Assembly: GCF_025989125.1 (NCBI RefSeq)
Contig: NZ_JAPDNR010000001.1
Coordinates: 4,570,301 to 4,634,300 of the forward strand
DNA from: Chitinophaga nivalis
Lineage (GTDB): Bacteria > Bacteroidota > Bacteroidia > Chitinophagales > Chitinophagaceae
Length of the DNA: 64,000 nt
Reading direction: 5' to 3'
The translations under genes and the position numbers were made by a program. The notes below the pieces were generated by a model. The model had not been told where the DNA came from, searched no databases, and saw only the letters and a program-made list of their open reading frames with translations. Position 1 is the stretch's first letter. Every line of letters starts with the position of its first letter. Of this stretch, positions 1 through 8,491 are shown one piece after another.

Positions 1-419
1 TCCAGCATGTGAGAGCTGTACAGTGGCTGGCCATAGGCTTTGAAATGGGCTTCACCTGCATCCAGCAAACCATCGATCCACGGCAGCCATTTTTTAGCAG
101 CATGGTCTGTATGTAATACCACAGGAACACCATAGTATTTCGCTACCTCATGTACGTGTCTTGCACCGGAAACACCACCTGCGATATTCGCCTGCAGTTT
201 ATCGTTAGGCATACCTTTACCTGCAAAAAACTGTGCGCCACCATTGGAAAACTGTATAATTACCGGTGAATTTACTTTGGCAGCTGTTTCCAGTACCGCG
301 TTTACGGAGTTGGTTCCAACAACATTCACGGCAGGCATAGCAAATCCGTTGTCTTTGGCATCGTTATACAGCGCATCCAGCTCTTCGCCGAATAGTACGC
401 CAGCTCTGTATTTTCCCAT
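1..419 (-). CDS. fbaA: Class II fructose-bisphosphate aldolase, N-terminal part (cut by window edge)
   Basis: Cleaves fructose 1,6-bisphosphate to DHAP and glyceraldehyde 3-phosphate in glycolysis, and condenses them in gluconeogenesis; cytosolic and Zn-dependent. About 139 N-terminal residues are visible, starting MGKYRAGVLFGEELDALYND. The segment VVLHTDHAAKKWLPWIDGLL carries the Asp and zinc-ligand His of the active site and matches the class IIA (E. coli FbaA) subgroup, not the shorter class IIB enzymes. The ATG at 417-419 on the minus strand fits the family N-terminus and lies downstream of a good -7 box at 450-457. The rest of the gene is outside the window. Confidence 0.93.
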   Translation of the reverse strand, partial: MGKYRAGVLFGEELDALYNDAKDNGFAMPAVNVVGTNSVNAVLETAAKVNSPVIIQFSNGGAQFFAGKGMPNDKLQANIAGGVSGARHVHEVAKYYGVPVVLHTDHAAKKWLPWIDGLLDAGEAHFKAYGQPLYSSHML

Positions 420-449
420 ACTATAAAAAGTGTTTGTTTTTTAGGAAAG

Positions 450-457
450 CAAATATA
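450..457 (-). promoter_or_regulatory. -7 box of fbaA
   Basis: On the minus strand this reads TATATTTG, a perfect match to the Bacteroidota -7 consensus TAnnTTTG, about 30 nt upstream of the aldolase start. No clear -33 TTG at ideal spacing was seen. Confidence 0.5.
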
Positions 458-655
458 AGGAGTTAATAACAAGAATTATAGCGAAAACTACTCACACCCA
501 CAGGAAAAATAAAAAGCAGGGAACCAATCACTTATCCCGTTGCAGACAGCGGGGTTACCAGAGAATAACAGGCGGTAGGCATCTTCCGGAAAAATAAAAA
601 AATACCACGGCAGGTCTGTGATGCGTTCGCAGTACGCTTATAATTGGAGGTGTAA

Positions 656-1432
656 TCAGGGCGTGAGAACCGTGCGAAAATAATCCGGCGCTTCCAGCAA
701 ACGGCTGCCATACCAGGAAAACATTTCCCCGTCTACCAGCCGGATAGTGGCTTCGGGCAGTATTTCCTGCAATTCAGCCAGGTGTTTCTCCCGGAAGGGA
801 TAAGGCTCAGAAGATAATAATACCAACCTGCAACCGCTGGCAGCCAGTTGTTCCGGCGATATAACCGGATAGCGCAGCTGTTCACCGAATACATTCTGCA
901 GTCCGCAATGTTGCATCATTTCATGGATAAAGGTGTCGCCACCCGCTACCATCCAGGGATTCCGCCAGATGAAGTAAGCGGTGGGGATGGGAGCCGGCAG
1001 GGGAGTGAGGGCGGCAAAACGGGCCTGGATAGTGTTGGCCAGTGTATGAGCGGCAGCTGCCCGGCCTGTGATATCGCCTACACGGGTAATCATATCACAG
1101 GCATCTGCCAGTGACTGTATATTACTTACCCATACCGGAAATTCCGCCATCAGCGCCGTTACATCACTTTGGAGATTTTCTTCCTTATTGGCGATAATGA
1201 GATCCGGAGATAGTTGCCGGATAATATCGGGGTGTACATTTTTAGTACCGCCTACCCGTGTTTTACTCCGGAACCACGTCGACGGATGTACGCAAAACTT
1301 GGTAATGCCCACTACTTCAGCATCCAGCCCCAGGGTGTATAACAGCTCTGTCTGGGAAGGTACCAGTGAAACAATTTTCTGCGGCGGGGCGGAAAGTGTG
1401 ATGGTATGGCCTATCTGATCGGTAAAAACCAT
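656..1432 (-). CDS. Helical-backbone metal receptor / BtuF-like substrate-binding protein without signal peptide
   Basis: A 258-residue protein of the cobalamin/iron-siderophore periplasmic binding fold (BtuF/FhuD type). It opens with VFTDQIGHTITLSAPPQKIV, then SLVPSQTELLYTLGL and the loop SPDLIIANKEEN, all typical of this family. Family members normally bind corrinoid or chelated metal and hand it to an ABC importer. Here there is no signal peptide or lipobox. The start cannot be moved far upstream because a terminator lies at 1454-1497. No permease or ATPase gene is adjacent. The ligand cannot be read from sequence; a cytosolic corrinoid- or metal-binding role is only inference. Confidence 0.72.
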   Translation of the reverse strand: MVFTDQIGHTITLSAPPQKIVSLVPSQTELLYTLGLDAEVVGITKFCVHPSTWFRSKTRVGGTKNVHPDIIRQLSPDLIIANKEENLQSDVTALMAEFPVWVSNIQSLADACDMITRVGDITGRAAAAHTLANTIQARFAALTPLPAPIPTAYFIWRNPWMVAGGDTFIHEMMQHCGLQNVFGEQLRYPVISPEQLAASGCRLVLLSSEPYPFREKHLAELQEILPEATIRLVDGEMFSWYGSRLLEAPDYFRTVLTP

Positions 1433-1453
1433 GAGGAGGAAGTTTTAATTGTA

Positions 1454-1497
1454 AAAAAGCTGTTTTGCTATACGATGGTATAACAAAACAGCTTTTT
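1454..1497 (-). terminator. Terminator of the cystathionine beta-synthase gene
   Basis: A 20-bp inverted repeat (1454-1473 with 1478-1497, one G-U-compatible mismatch, 4-nt loop) whose outer ends are A/T runs. It lies between the stop of the upstream minus-strand gene at 1513 and the next start at 1432. Confidence 0.85.
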
Positions 1498-1512
1498 CAA
1501 GGAGGCAGGAAA

Positions 1513-2871
1513 TTATCTTCCCAATGCCTGAATAATATCATACTTCGTGATGATGTGATGGTGGCCACTATCATCTTTGGTGAGCACTGCACCGTTCTCG
1601 CGGTTGATATATACTGATAGTTTTTCTATCGGTGTATCCTGGCTTACCAGTGGGAATGCTGTTTGCAATACCTGGCTGATTTTCGCATCTTTCAGGTTGG
1701 CATCATCTATCAGGCGGTTGAATAAACCACTTTCAGAGATTGCTCCGATGATATCGTTGCCCTGTGTTACCGGGAGATGTTCGATATCATATTTTTTCAT
1801 CCGGGCAATGGCTTCACTCACAATGTCATCGGCGCCAATGGTTACCAGTGGCTGATTACGACGACCATTCACTACATCCTTCACGGTTTTTACATCCAGG
1901 AAGCCGCGTTCCATCATCCATTGGTCGTTATATACTTTACCTACATAACGGCTGCCATGGTCATGGAAAATAACCACTACCAGGTCATCCGGTTTCAGCT
2001 GATCCTTCAGCTGAATCAGGCCGGAGATCGCAGAACCGGCGGAGTAACCAACGAAGATGCCTTCTTCTTTGGTAATACGACGGGCCATTACAGCGGCGTC
2101 TTTATCCGTTACTTTTTCAAACCGGTCAATCAACGACATGTCGTAGTTCTCCGGTACAAAGTCTTCCCCGATACCTTCTGTGATGTACGGATATACTTCG
2201 TTCATATCCAGTTCGCCGGTATCGAAATATTTTTTCAGCAGGGAGCCATAGCTGTCGATGGCCCACACTTTAATATCCGGATTTTTTTCTTTCAGGAACT
2301 TGCTGGTGCCGGTAACGGTACCGCCGGTGCCTGTGGCTACCACCAGATGGGTGATTTTTCCGCCGGTTTGTTCCCATATTTCCGGGCCGGTCTGTTCGTA
2401 GTGTGCCAGGCGGTTGGCGAGGTTATCGTACTGGTTTACATAAAAGGAATTCGGAATTTCTGTAGCCAGTCTTTTAGATACGGAGTAATAGGAACGGGGA
2501 TCTTCAGGCTCCACATTGGTAGGGCATACAATTACTTCTGCGCCTACTGCTTTCAAAATATCCACCTTTTCCTTGGATTGTTTATCGGTAGTGGTAAAGA
2601 TACATTTATAGCCTCTGATGATGGCCGCCAGCGCCAGGCCCATACCGGTATTACCGGAAGTACCTTCGATGATGGTGCCACCTGGCTTCAGCAGTCCTTT
2701 CTCTTCTGCTACGTCAATCATCTTAACTGCCATCCTGTCTTTAATAGAGTTACCTGGGTTAAAAAACTCCACTTTCGCCAATACCGGGCAGGGCAAGGTA
2801 GCCGTTACGCGGTGAAGCTTTACCATCGGGGTATTTCCAATCGTTTCAAGAATGTTATCACAATATTTCAT
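1513..2871 (-). CDS. Cystathionine beta-synthase (PLP domain plus CBS pair)
   Basis: A 452-residue fold-type II PLP enzyme. In family members it condenses serine and homocysteine to cystathionine, or acts as a cysteine synthase. The PLP lysine is K44 in NPGNSIKDRM; the phosphate loop is EGTSGNTGMGLALA and a Gly-rich loop is GTGGTVTGTS. Residues about 335-452 form a tandem CBS-domain (Bateman) module that usually binds adenosine nucleotides or SAM. There is no N-terminal heme domain, as in most bacterial and yeast forms. It has its own terminator. Whether the physiological substrate is homocysteine or O-acetylserine is not decidable here, although a full-length CBS tail favours cystathionine formation. 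Confidence 0.88.
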   Translation of the reverse strand: MKYCDNILETIGNTPMVKLHRVTATLPCPVLAKVEFFNPGNSIKDRMAVKMIDVAEEKGLLKPGGTIIEGTSGNTGMGLALAAIIRGYKCIFTTTDKQSKEKVDILKAVGAEVIVCPTNVEPEDPRSYYSVSKRLATEIPNSFYVNQYDNLANRLAHYEQTGPEIWEQTGGKITHLVVATGTGGTVTGTSKFLKEKNPDIKVWAIDSYGSLLKKYFDTGELDMNEVYPYITEGIGEDFVPENYDMSLIDRFEKVTDKDAAVMARRITKEEGIFVGYSAGSAISGLIQLKDQLKPDDLVVVIFHDHGSRYVGKVYNDQWMMERGFLDVKTVKDVVNGRRNQPLVTIGADDIVSEAIARMKKYDIEHLPVTQGNDIIGAISESGLFNRLIDDANLKDAKISQVLQTAFPLVSQDTPIEKLSVYINRENGAVLTKDDSGHHHIITKYDIIQALGR

Positions 2872-2982
2872 AATAATGAGGTTCTATGGGGGCGAAAATA
2901 CGAATTACGGTTTACGAATCGTGGATTTGACCCGATATTTTAGCAGAAACACCTTTCTGTATGCTGCTTTCCGCTTTCTCCC

Positions 2983-2990
2983 TATATTTG
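2983..2990 (+). promoter_or_regulatory. -7 box of the bioD operon
   Basis: TATATTTG, a perfect TAnnTTTG match only 6 nt before the ATG at 2997. It implies a very short or absent leader. It argues against a start at 2961, which would place the promoter inside the coding region. Confidence 0.5.
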
Positions 2991-2996
2991 TCACCG

Positions 2997-3641
2997 ATGA
3001 GTGAAAGAATATTTATTACCGGTATTGGTACCGGTGTTGGAAAAACGATAGCCGCCGCCTGTATTACGGAAGCCTTGCAGGCAGATTACTGGAAACCTAT
3101 ACAGTCCGGGCTTGCAGAAGGAACAGATACGGAAACTGTGTCATCACTGCTGTCTGGCAACCTGTCTGTTTGTCACCCGGAAGCCTGGCGTTTGCAGGAG
3201 CCGGCATCTCCTCATCTGGCTGCCCGCATGGAAGGAGTTACCATCGATATTTCCCGGATCATTACCCTGGCTGGTCAATACCAGCCCGCTACCCGTGCAT
3301 TGGTTATAGAAGGGGCCGGTGGCCTGCTGGTACCGGTAAACGACCATGAATTTACCGTGGACCTCATCCGGCAACTGAAGGCGCGTGTGATCATTGTGGC
3401 GCAGAATTACCTGGGCAGTATTAACCACGCCCTGCTAACTGCACGGGTGTTGCAGCAGGAGCGGATACCGGTAGCTGGCTGGGTTTTCGGAGGAGACTGG
3501 CATAGCAATGAAGAGGAAGTGGTGCAATGGAGTGGCTATCCGAAAATTGGCCGTATCCCCCTGACAAACCATATAGATAAAGCCTTTGTAAAGGCACAGG
3601 CACAATTGTTGACTGCACCGTTACATAGTTTACTGGCATGA
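2997..3641 (+). CDS. bioD: Dethiobiotin synthetase
   Basis: ATP-dependent carboxylation and ring closure of 7,8-diaminononanoate to dethiobiotin, the penultimate step of biotin synthesis, in the cytosol. The 214-residue protein has the P-loop GIGTGVGKT at residues 9-17, a substrate Lys in YWKPIQSG and the EGAGGLLVP motif. An in-frame ATG at 2961 exists, but the family N-terminus (MSERIFITG) and the promoter box both favour 2997. The stop overlaps the next start as ATGA (3638-3641), so translation is probably coupled. No other bio gene is in the window, so the biotin pathway is split in this genome. Confidence 0.9.
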   Translation: MSERIFITGIGTGVGKTIAAACITEALQADYWKPIQSGLAEGTDTETVSSLLSGNLSVCHPEAWRLQEPASPHLAARMEGVTIDISRIITLAGQYQPATRALVIEGAGGLLVPVNDHEFTVDLIRQLKARVIIVAQNYLGSINHALLTARVLQQERIPVAGWVFGGDWHSNEEEVVQWSGYPKIGRIPLTNHIDKAFVKAQAQLLTAPLHSLLA

Positions 3642-4210
3642 CCACTAAAAAGGATATACGAAAACATTTTCTGGAAGAAAGGCTGAACCTGGACGACCAC
3701 ACCATCATCACGCTGAATGAACAACTGCTGGCCAATTGCCGGCAACTGGACTTCCAGGAGGTAAAGTGGGCCCATGTTTTTTTGCCGATCTCCGAAAAGA
3801 AAGAAGTAAATACCTGGCCGCTGGTCAACTGGCTGAAAACAACCTATCCCGGCATACAATGGGCGCTTTCAAGGGCCAACATGAAAACCGGAGAGATGAC
3901 GCATTACCATTGGGAAGCCAATACCATCCTGGTGAAAAATCGCTTTGGCATTCCTGAACCGGCGCAGGGTACGCCCGTTATTCCATCGGATCTCGACCTG
4001 GTATTTGTACCTTTACTGGCATTTGACCGGCAGGGTCACCGCGTTGGGTATGGGAAGGGAATGTATGACCGCTTTCTAAAAGAATGTCGTTCCGGCGTGC
4101 GTACCATCGGGCTTTCTCTCTTTGAACCGGTTGCACGGATCCTGGATACGGATCCCTGGGATGTACCGCTGCAAACAGTTGTAACACCCGGGCATATTTA
4201 TCATTTTTAA
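3638..4210 (+). CDS. 5-formyltetrahydrofolate cyclo-ligase
   Basis: A 190-residue cytosolic enzyme that converts 5-formyl-THF to 5,10-methenyl-THF with ATP, returning a dead-end folate to the one-carbon pool. The C-terminal signature LVFVPLLAFDRQGHRVGYGK followed by GMYDRFL is diagnostic, and the N-terminus KKDIRKHFLEERLNL matches the family's first helix. It overlaps bioD by 4 nt and is followed after 14 nt by lpxK, so it is part of a multi-gene transcript that mixes biotin, folate and lipid A functions. Confidence 0.92.
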   Translation: MTTKKDIRKHFLEERLNLDDHTIITLNEQLLANCRQLDFQEVKWAHVFLPISEKKEVNTWPLVNWLKTTYPGIQWALSRANMKTGEMTHYHWEANTILVKNRFGIPEPAQGTPVIPSDLDLVFVPLLAFDRQGHRVGYGKGMYDRFLKECRSGVRTIGLSLFEPVARILDTDPWDVPLQTVVTPGHIYHF

Positions 4211-4224
4211 TAAATTACACAACA

Positions 4225-5295
4225 GTGCTCAGATACCTGAATTTCCTCTTATATCCCTTCTCTCTCCTGTATGGCCTGGTGATGTGGGTGCGTAACCGTT
4301 TTTATGATAAAGGGCTGCTGACAGCCGTGGAATTTGATATTCCTACCATCGCCGCCGGTAACCTCTCTGTAGGCGGCACCGGCAAAACCCCGCATGTGGA
4401 GTATCTGATCCGGCTGTTAAAAGATAATTTCCGGGTGGCTACGCTCAGCCGCGGATACAACCGGCGTACCAGCGGCTATCTGCTGGCAGATGAAAACAGC
4501 ACAGCTGCCGATATTGGTGATGAACCAATGCAGTTTCATGATAAATTTCCGGATATTAAAGTGAGTGTGGGCGAAGAACGGATGCTCGCCATCCCGCAAT
4601 TGCTGGGAGATGAGCCGGAAACCCAGGTGGTACTGCTGGACGATGCGTTCCAGCACCGTTCCATCAAACCCGGCATGAATATCCTGATTACAGATTACCG
4701 GCGGTTGTTTACCCGCGACTATGTAGTTCCTTTCGGCCGGCTGCGGGAAGGACGCAAAGGATATGCCCGGGCGAATTGCATCATTGTTTCCAAATGTCCG
4801 CCTTCCATGAGTCTGGCGGAAAAGCTGGCATTGGAAAAAGAAATCAATCCGTTGCCTCATCAGCGGCTCTTTTTCACTACCTTGCAATACGGGGCCCTGT
4901 ATGATATGGTGACACATGAACCGATCACCCTACCTGCAGCCACCACAGTATTGCTGGCTTGTGGCATTGCCCGGCCGGAACCATTGCTGGATGAACTGAA
5001 ACGTCGTTATGAGCAGGTATACCTGTTATCTTTCCCCGACCATTATTATTATTCGGAAAAAGATATTGCAAAAATCAGGAAAGAATGTGATGAGCTGCCC
5101 GGTACACAGAAAGTGGTCATCACTACCGAAAAAGATGCTGTGAGATTGCATTTGCTGAAAAATGTCCTGACAGAACAAAACCTGAAAATTGCTGTTATGC
5201 CTGTAGAGATCTCGTTTCTCTTCGGAGAAGCAACATTATTTAATAACTTTATTTTTGACTACGTGGCCCGGCAATTGCAGGTACCTGGTCAATAA
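4225..5295 (+). CDS. lpxK: Tetraacyldisaccharide 4'-kinase
   Basis: Phosphorylates the 4' position of the tetraacyl-disaccharide 1-phosphate lipid A precursor at the inner face of the inner membrane. The 356-residue protein has an N-terminal hydrophobic stretch (residues 5-22), the Walker A GNLSVGGTGKTPH at residues 45-57 and the conserved LDDAFQHRSIKPG block. The start is a GTG at 4225; no nearby ATG restores the family N-terminus as well. It follows the cyclo-ligase by 14 nt and precedes the RNase R gene by 15 nt. Confidence 0.93.
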   Translation: MLRYLNFLLYPFSLLYGLVMWVRNRFYDKGLLTAVEFDIPTIAAGNLSVGGTGKTPHVEYLIRLLKDNFRVATLSRGYNRRTSGYLLADENSTAADIGDEPMQFHDKFPDIKVSVGEERMLAIPQLLGDEPETQVVLLDDAFQHRSIKPGMNILITDYRRLFTRDYVVPFGRLREGRKGYARANCIIVSKCPPSMSLAEKLALEKEINPLPHQRLFFTTLQYGALYDMVTHEPITLPAATTVLLACGIARPEPLLDELKRRYEQVYLLSFPDHYYYSEKDIAKIRKECDELPGTQKVVITTEKDAVRLHLLKNVLTEQNLKIAVMPVEISFLFGEATLFNNFIFDYVARQLQVPGQ

Positions 5296-5310
5296 TAACT
5301 TACAACTGAC

Positions 5311-8300
5311 ATGAGTAAAAAAAAGAAAGATAAAAGAAACAGCAACAGTGGTGGCGGCCAGAAGAAAACCTTCAGAGGCATAGTGGAAGTAACACGGTCA
5401 GGAATGGCCTTTGTAATTGTACCAGGCCTCACCAAAGATATTATGGTGAAGCAAAAGAACCTGCATACTGCGTTGGATAAAGATGAAGTGCTGGTAGATG
5501 TGCTGAAGCAGGCCCGTAATGAAGGGCGTATGGAAGGTGTTATAACGGATATCCTTAAACGAAATAAAACTGAATTTACCGGTACCCTGCAGGTGAGCAA
5601 GAGCTTCGCCTTCCTGATCCCGGAAAAAGGTCTTTTTATGCCGGATATTTATATTCCGGCCAACTCCCTTGGCGCTGCTAAAAATGGCGATAAAGCCGTG
5701 GTAAAAATAGTGGCCTGGGGCGAAAAATCCCGCAAACCTGTAGGCGAAATTGTAGAAATCCTCGATGCCAGCGATACCAACGACCTGGCTATGAAGGAGA
5801 TCCTCATCGAAGCAGGCTTCCCGTTGAACTTCCCGAAAGAAGTCATGGAAGAACTGGGTAAAATTGAGGAGCGGATAACGGAAACGGAGATACGAAAGAG
5901 AAAAGATATCCGGAAGATCCTCACCATGACGATCGATCCGATTGACGCAAAAGACTTCGACGATGCCATTTCTATCCGTACCCTGAAAAACGGATTGTTT
6001 GAAATAGGTGTACATATCGCAGACGTTAGCCATTACGTAGTGCCAGGTACCGCCCTGGATACGGAAGCCGATAAACGGGCCACCTCCGTATACCTGCCGG
6101 ACCGCGTACTGCCGATGCTGCCGGAAAAAATATCCAATGAGCTGTGTTCCCTGCGGCCGCATGAAGATAAACTGACCTTCTCCGCTATGTTCCAGATGAA
6201 CGAAAAGGGAGAAGTGAAACAACATTGGATCGGCCGTACCGTTATCCATTCCGATCATCGGTTTACTTACGAAGAAGTACAGGATATCATCGAAAGCCAG
6301 GATGGCGGCCCTTATAAAACAGAAGTGCTGTTGTTGAATAAAATTGCCCAGACACTGCGGAAAGATCGCTTTGTCCATGGTGCGATTAATTTCTCTTCCC
6401 AGGAAGTACGTTTTAAACTGGATGAAGCCGGTAAACCGATCGGTATTGTGATCAAGGAAAGTAAGGAAGCGCACCAGCTGATCGAAGAGTTTATGCTGCT
6501 GGCCAATAAAACCATTGCCGCCTACGTCGCAAAAGTAAAAATCAATAAACAACCCGTACCTTTTCCTTACCGTGTGCACGACACGCCAGATCCGGAAAAG
6601 CTGAAGGTGTTCGCCGTATTTGCCAGCAAATTCGGCTATAAGTTCGATCTGGGCTCTCCCGAGAGCATTGCCCGTTCTTTCAATAAAATGCTGCAGCTGG
6701 TAAAAGGTAAACCGGAACAGCATGTACTGGAAACATTAGGTATCCGTACCATGGCCAAAGCTGTGTATACGGTAAATAATGTAGGGCACTACGGATTGGG
6801 CTTTGAAGATTACTGCCATTTCACTTCTCCGATCCGCCGTTACCCCGATGTGCTGGTACACCGCGTACTGGAAGGCTGCCTGGCCAACAACGTGAAGCCC
6901 GACAAGCAGATGGAGCAGAAATGCAAACACAGTTCGGAGATGGAACGTAAAGCGATGGAGGCAGAGCGGGCCGGCAATAAATACAAACAGGTAGAATACA
7001 TGCAGCAATACGTGGGCGATACCTTTGAAGGGGTGATCAGTGGCGTAGCGCATTTCGGCTTCTGGGTAGAAACCGTGGATACCAAATGTGAAGGCCTGAT
7101 CAGTATTCATAACCTTAACAAAAGAGAAGAATTCCTTTTCAATGAAGGAGAATATGCCCTGGTAGGGCAGGCGAGTGGCCGTAAATTCCGTATAGGCGAT
7201 AAAGTGAGTATACGGGTGGTAGCCGGCAACCTGGCCAAACGTCAGCTGGATTATGACCTGGAAGATGAACTGACTGCCACCGGCAGCCGCAGGGAACAAG
7301 GCTTCCAGCCTAAACGCAGAGACGACCAGCAACGATTCGACAGAAACAGACCAGATAGAAACCGCCCCGACAGAAATGACGGACGGAAGAAAAAGAAAGA
7401 GAAACAACGGGAAGATAACAGGCCCAATCAGCCGTGGAAACAACCACAGCAACCTGCTGCACCACAGCCGGCTATCAGAACAACGCTTGCGCCGGAACCC
7501 ATGCCGGAACCAGTGGTAGACCAGGTAGCGGCAGAAACACATGTGGTGGATATGACGACAGCACCGGCACAGGTAACGCCACCACAAAAAGAAGCACCGG
7601 TAAAACCCGCCGCCAAAGCGCCGGAGCATAAGAAAAAACCGGCTACGGCTAAAGTGCCTGCTCCTGTTGAAGAAAAGGCGGCAACCGTTAAACCGGCTGC
7701 GAAGAAAACGGCTGTTGAAAGCACTGCCACCGCTAAACCTGCGGAAGTGAAAACACCAGCAGCGAAAACAAAAACAACGACAGCAACACCTGTTGCAACG
7801 GAGATAAAAACAGTACCAGCGAAACCGGCAAAAGCAACAGCAACGAAAGCTGCAGCGGCTGCAACGGAGGTAAAAGCGGTACCAGCCAAAGCGGCAAAAA
7901 CAAAGACAACGAAAGTAACACCTGCCGCAGCAGTGAAAGAGGTGCCAGCGAAACCTGCCACCACAAAAGCAGCTGCAACGGCAACCAAAAACACAACGGT
8001 AAAACCCGCAGCGAAAAAAGCAGTAGCGAAAAAAGCTACGGCTACCACAAAAGCTGCGGTAGCAAAAATGCCGGCGGTAAAAGCTCCGGCAGCAAAACCA
8101 GCTACCGGTAAAGCCAGGGCACAGGAACCAACACCGGTAAAGGCAGCACCGAAAAAGGCAGCGGCTAAAACGGCCAAAGCGCCTGCTACAACTAAAGCAG
8201 CAGCGGAAAAAACACCCGCTAAAAAAGCAGCAGTAAAAGTGCCTGCAGCCAAAACACCGGTGAAAAAAGGCGCTGCTGAAAAAGCAGTACCCACTAAGGT

Positions 8301-8466
8301 AAAGGCAGTTGCTAAAGAAGAGAAAAAGCCAGTAGCGCCCAAAGCCGCAGCCGCCAAAAAAGCGACGCCTAAAGCGGCCGCTGTAAAGCCAGAAAAGAAA
8401 GCAACCGGTAAAACGACTGCCAGTACGAAACCGGCAGCTGCCAAAAAAACAAAGAAAAAAGAGTAA
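5311..8466 (+). CDS. rnr: Ribonuclease R with long Lys/Ala/Pro-rich C-terminal tail
   Basis: A 3'-5' exoribonuclease of the RNase II/R family that degrades structured RNA. Order of parts: a basic N-terminus (MSKKKKDKRNSN); cold-shock-like OB domains (about 25-150); the RNB catalytic domain, with the Mg-binding aspartates in DPIDAKDFDDAI near residues 209-219; and an S1 domain from about residue 570 to 655. From about residue 661 to 1051 the protein is low-complexity: first a DRNRP/Lys-rich linker, then more than 300 residues of KAAAK-, KPAAK- and TKAAA-like repeats, resembling histone-H1-type tails. Usual RNase R length is about 700-850. The core is secure; the tail function is unknown, with nucleic-acid or ribosome tethering a reasonable guess. 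Confidence 0.94.
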   Translation: MSKKKKDKRNSNSGGGQKKTFRGIVEVTRSGMAFVIVPGLTKDIMVKQKNLHTALDKDEVLVDVLKQARNEGRMEGVITDILKRNKTEFTGTLQVSKSFAFLIPEKGLFMPDIYIPANSLGAAKNGDKAVVKIVAWGEKSRKPVGEIVEILDASDTNDLAMKEILIEAGFPLNFPKEVMEELGKIEERITETEIRKRKDIRKILTMTIDPIDAKDFDDAISIRTLKNGLFEIGVHIADVSHYVVPGTALDTEADKRATSVYLPDRVLPMLPEKISNELCSLRPHEDKLTFSAMFQMNEKGEVKQHWIGRTVIHSDHRFTYEEVQDIIESQDGGPYKTEVLLLNKIAQTLRKDRFVHGAINFSSQEVRFKLDEAGKPIGIVIKESKEAHQLIEEFMLLANKTIAAYVAKVKINKQPVPFPYRVHDTPDPEKLKVFAVFASKFGYKFDLGSPESIARSFNKMLQLVKGKPEQHVLETLGIRTMAKAVYTVNNVGHYGLGFEDYCHFTSPIRRYPDVLVHRVLEGCLANNVKPDKQMEQKCKHSSEMERKAMEAERAGNKYKQVEYMQQYVGDTFEGVISGVAHFGFWVETVDTKCEGLISIHNLNKREEFLFNEGEYALVGQASGRKFRIGDKVSIRVVAGNLAKRQLDYDLEDELTATGSRREQGFQPKRRDDQQRFDRNRPDRNRPDRNDGRKKKKEKQREDNRPNQPWKQPQQPAAPQPAIRTTLAPEPMPEPVVDQVAAETHVVDMTTAPAQVTPPQKEAPVKPAAKAPEHKKKPATAKVPAPVEEKAATVKPAAKKTAVESTATAKPAEVKTPAAKTKTTTATPVATEIKTVPAKPAKATATKAAAAATEVKAVPAKAAKTKTTKVTPAAAVKEVPAKPATTKAAATATKNTTVKPAAKKAVAKKATATTKAAVAKMPAVKAPAAKPATGKARAQEPTPVKAAPKKAAAKTAKAPATTKAAAEKTPAKKAAVKVPAAKTPVKKGAAEKAVPTKVKAVAKEEKKPVAPKAAAAKKATPKAAAVKPEKKATGKTTASTKPAAAKKTKKKE
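7290..8463 (+). repeat. Low-complexity KAP/KAA repeat segment coding the RNase R tail
   Basis: About 1.17 kb of degenerate short repeats (gcagcaaaa, aaaccggca, acggtaaaa type) coding Lys/Ala/Pro/Thr-rich sequence. Composition differs sharply from the flanking core gene: stop codons are absent over long stretches on the opposite strand, which creates spurious antisense reading frames. Such DNA is prone to in-frame length change. Confidence 0.85.
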
Positions 8467-8491
8467 AAAATAAAACACGATTCACCTGAAG

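Noticed and set aside
1777..2943. 388-codon plus-strand frame
   Set aside because: Antisense to cystathionine beta-synthase and without family motifs.
5398..6723. 441-codon minus-strand frame
   Set aside because: Antisense to the RNB domain of RNase R; no domain content.
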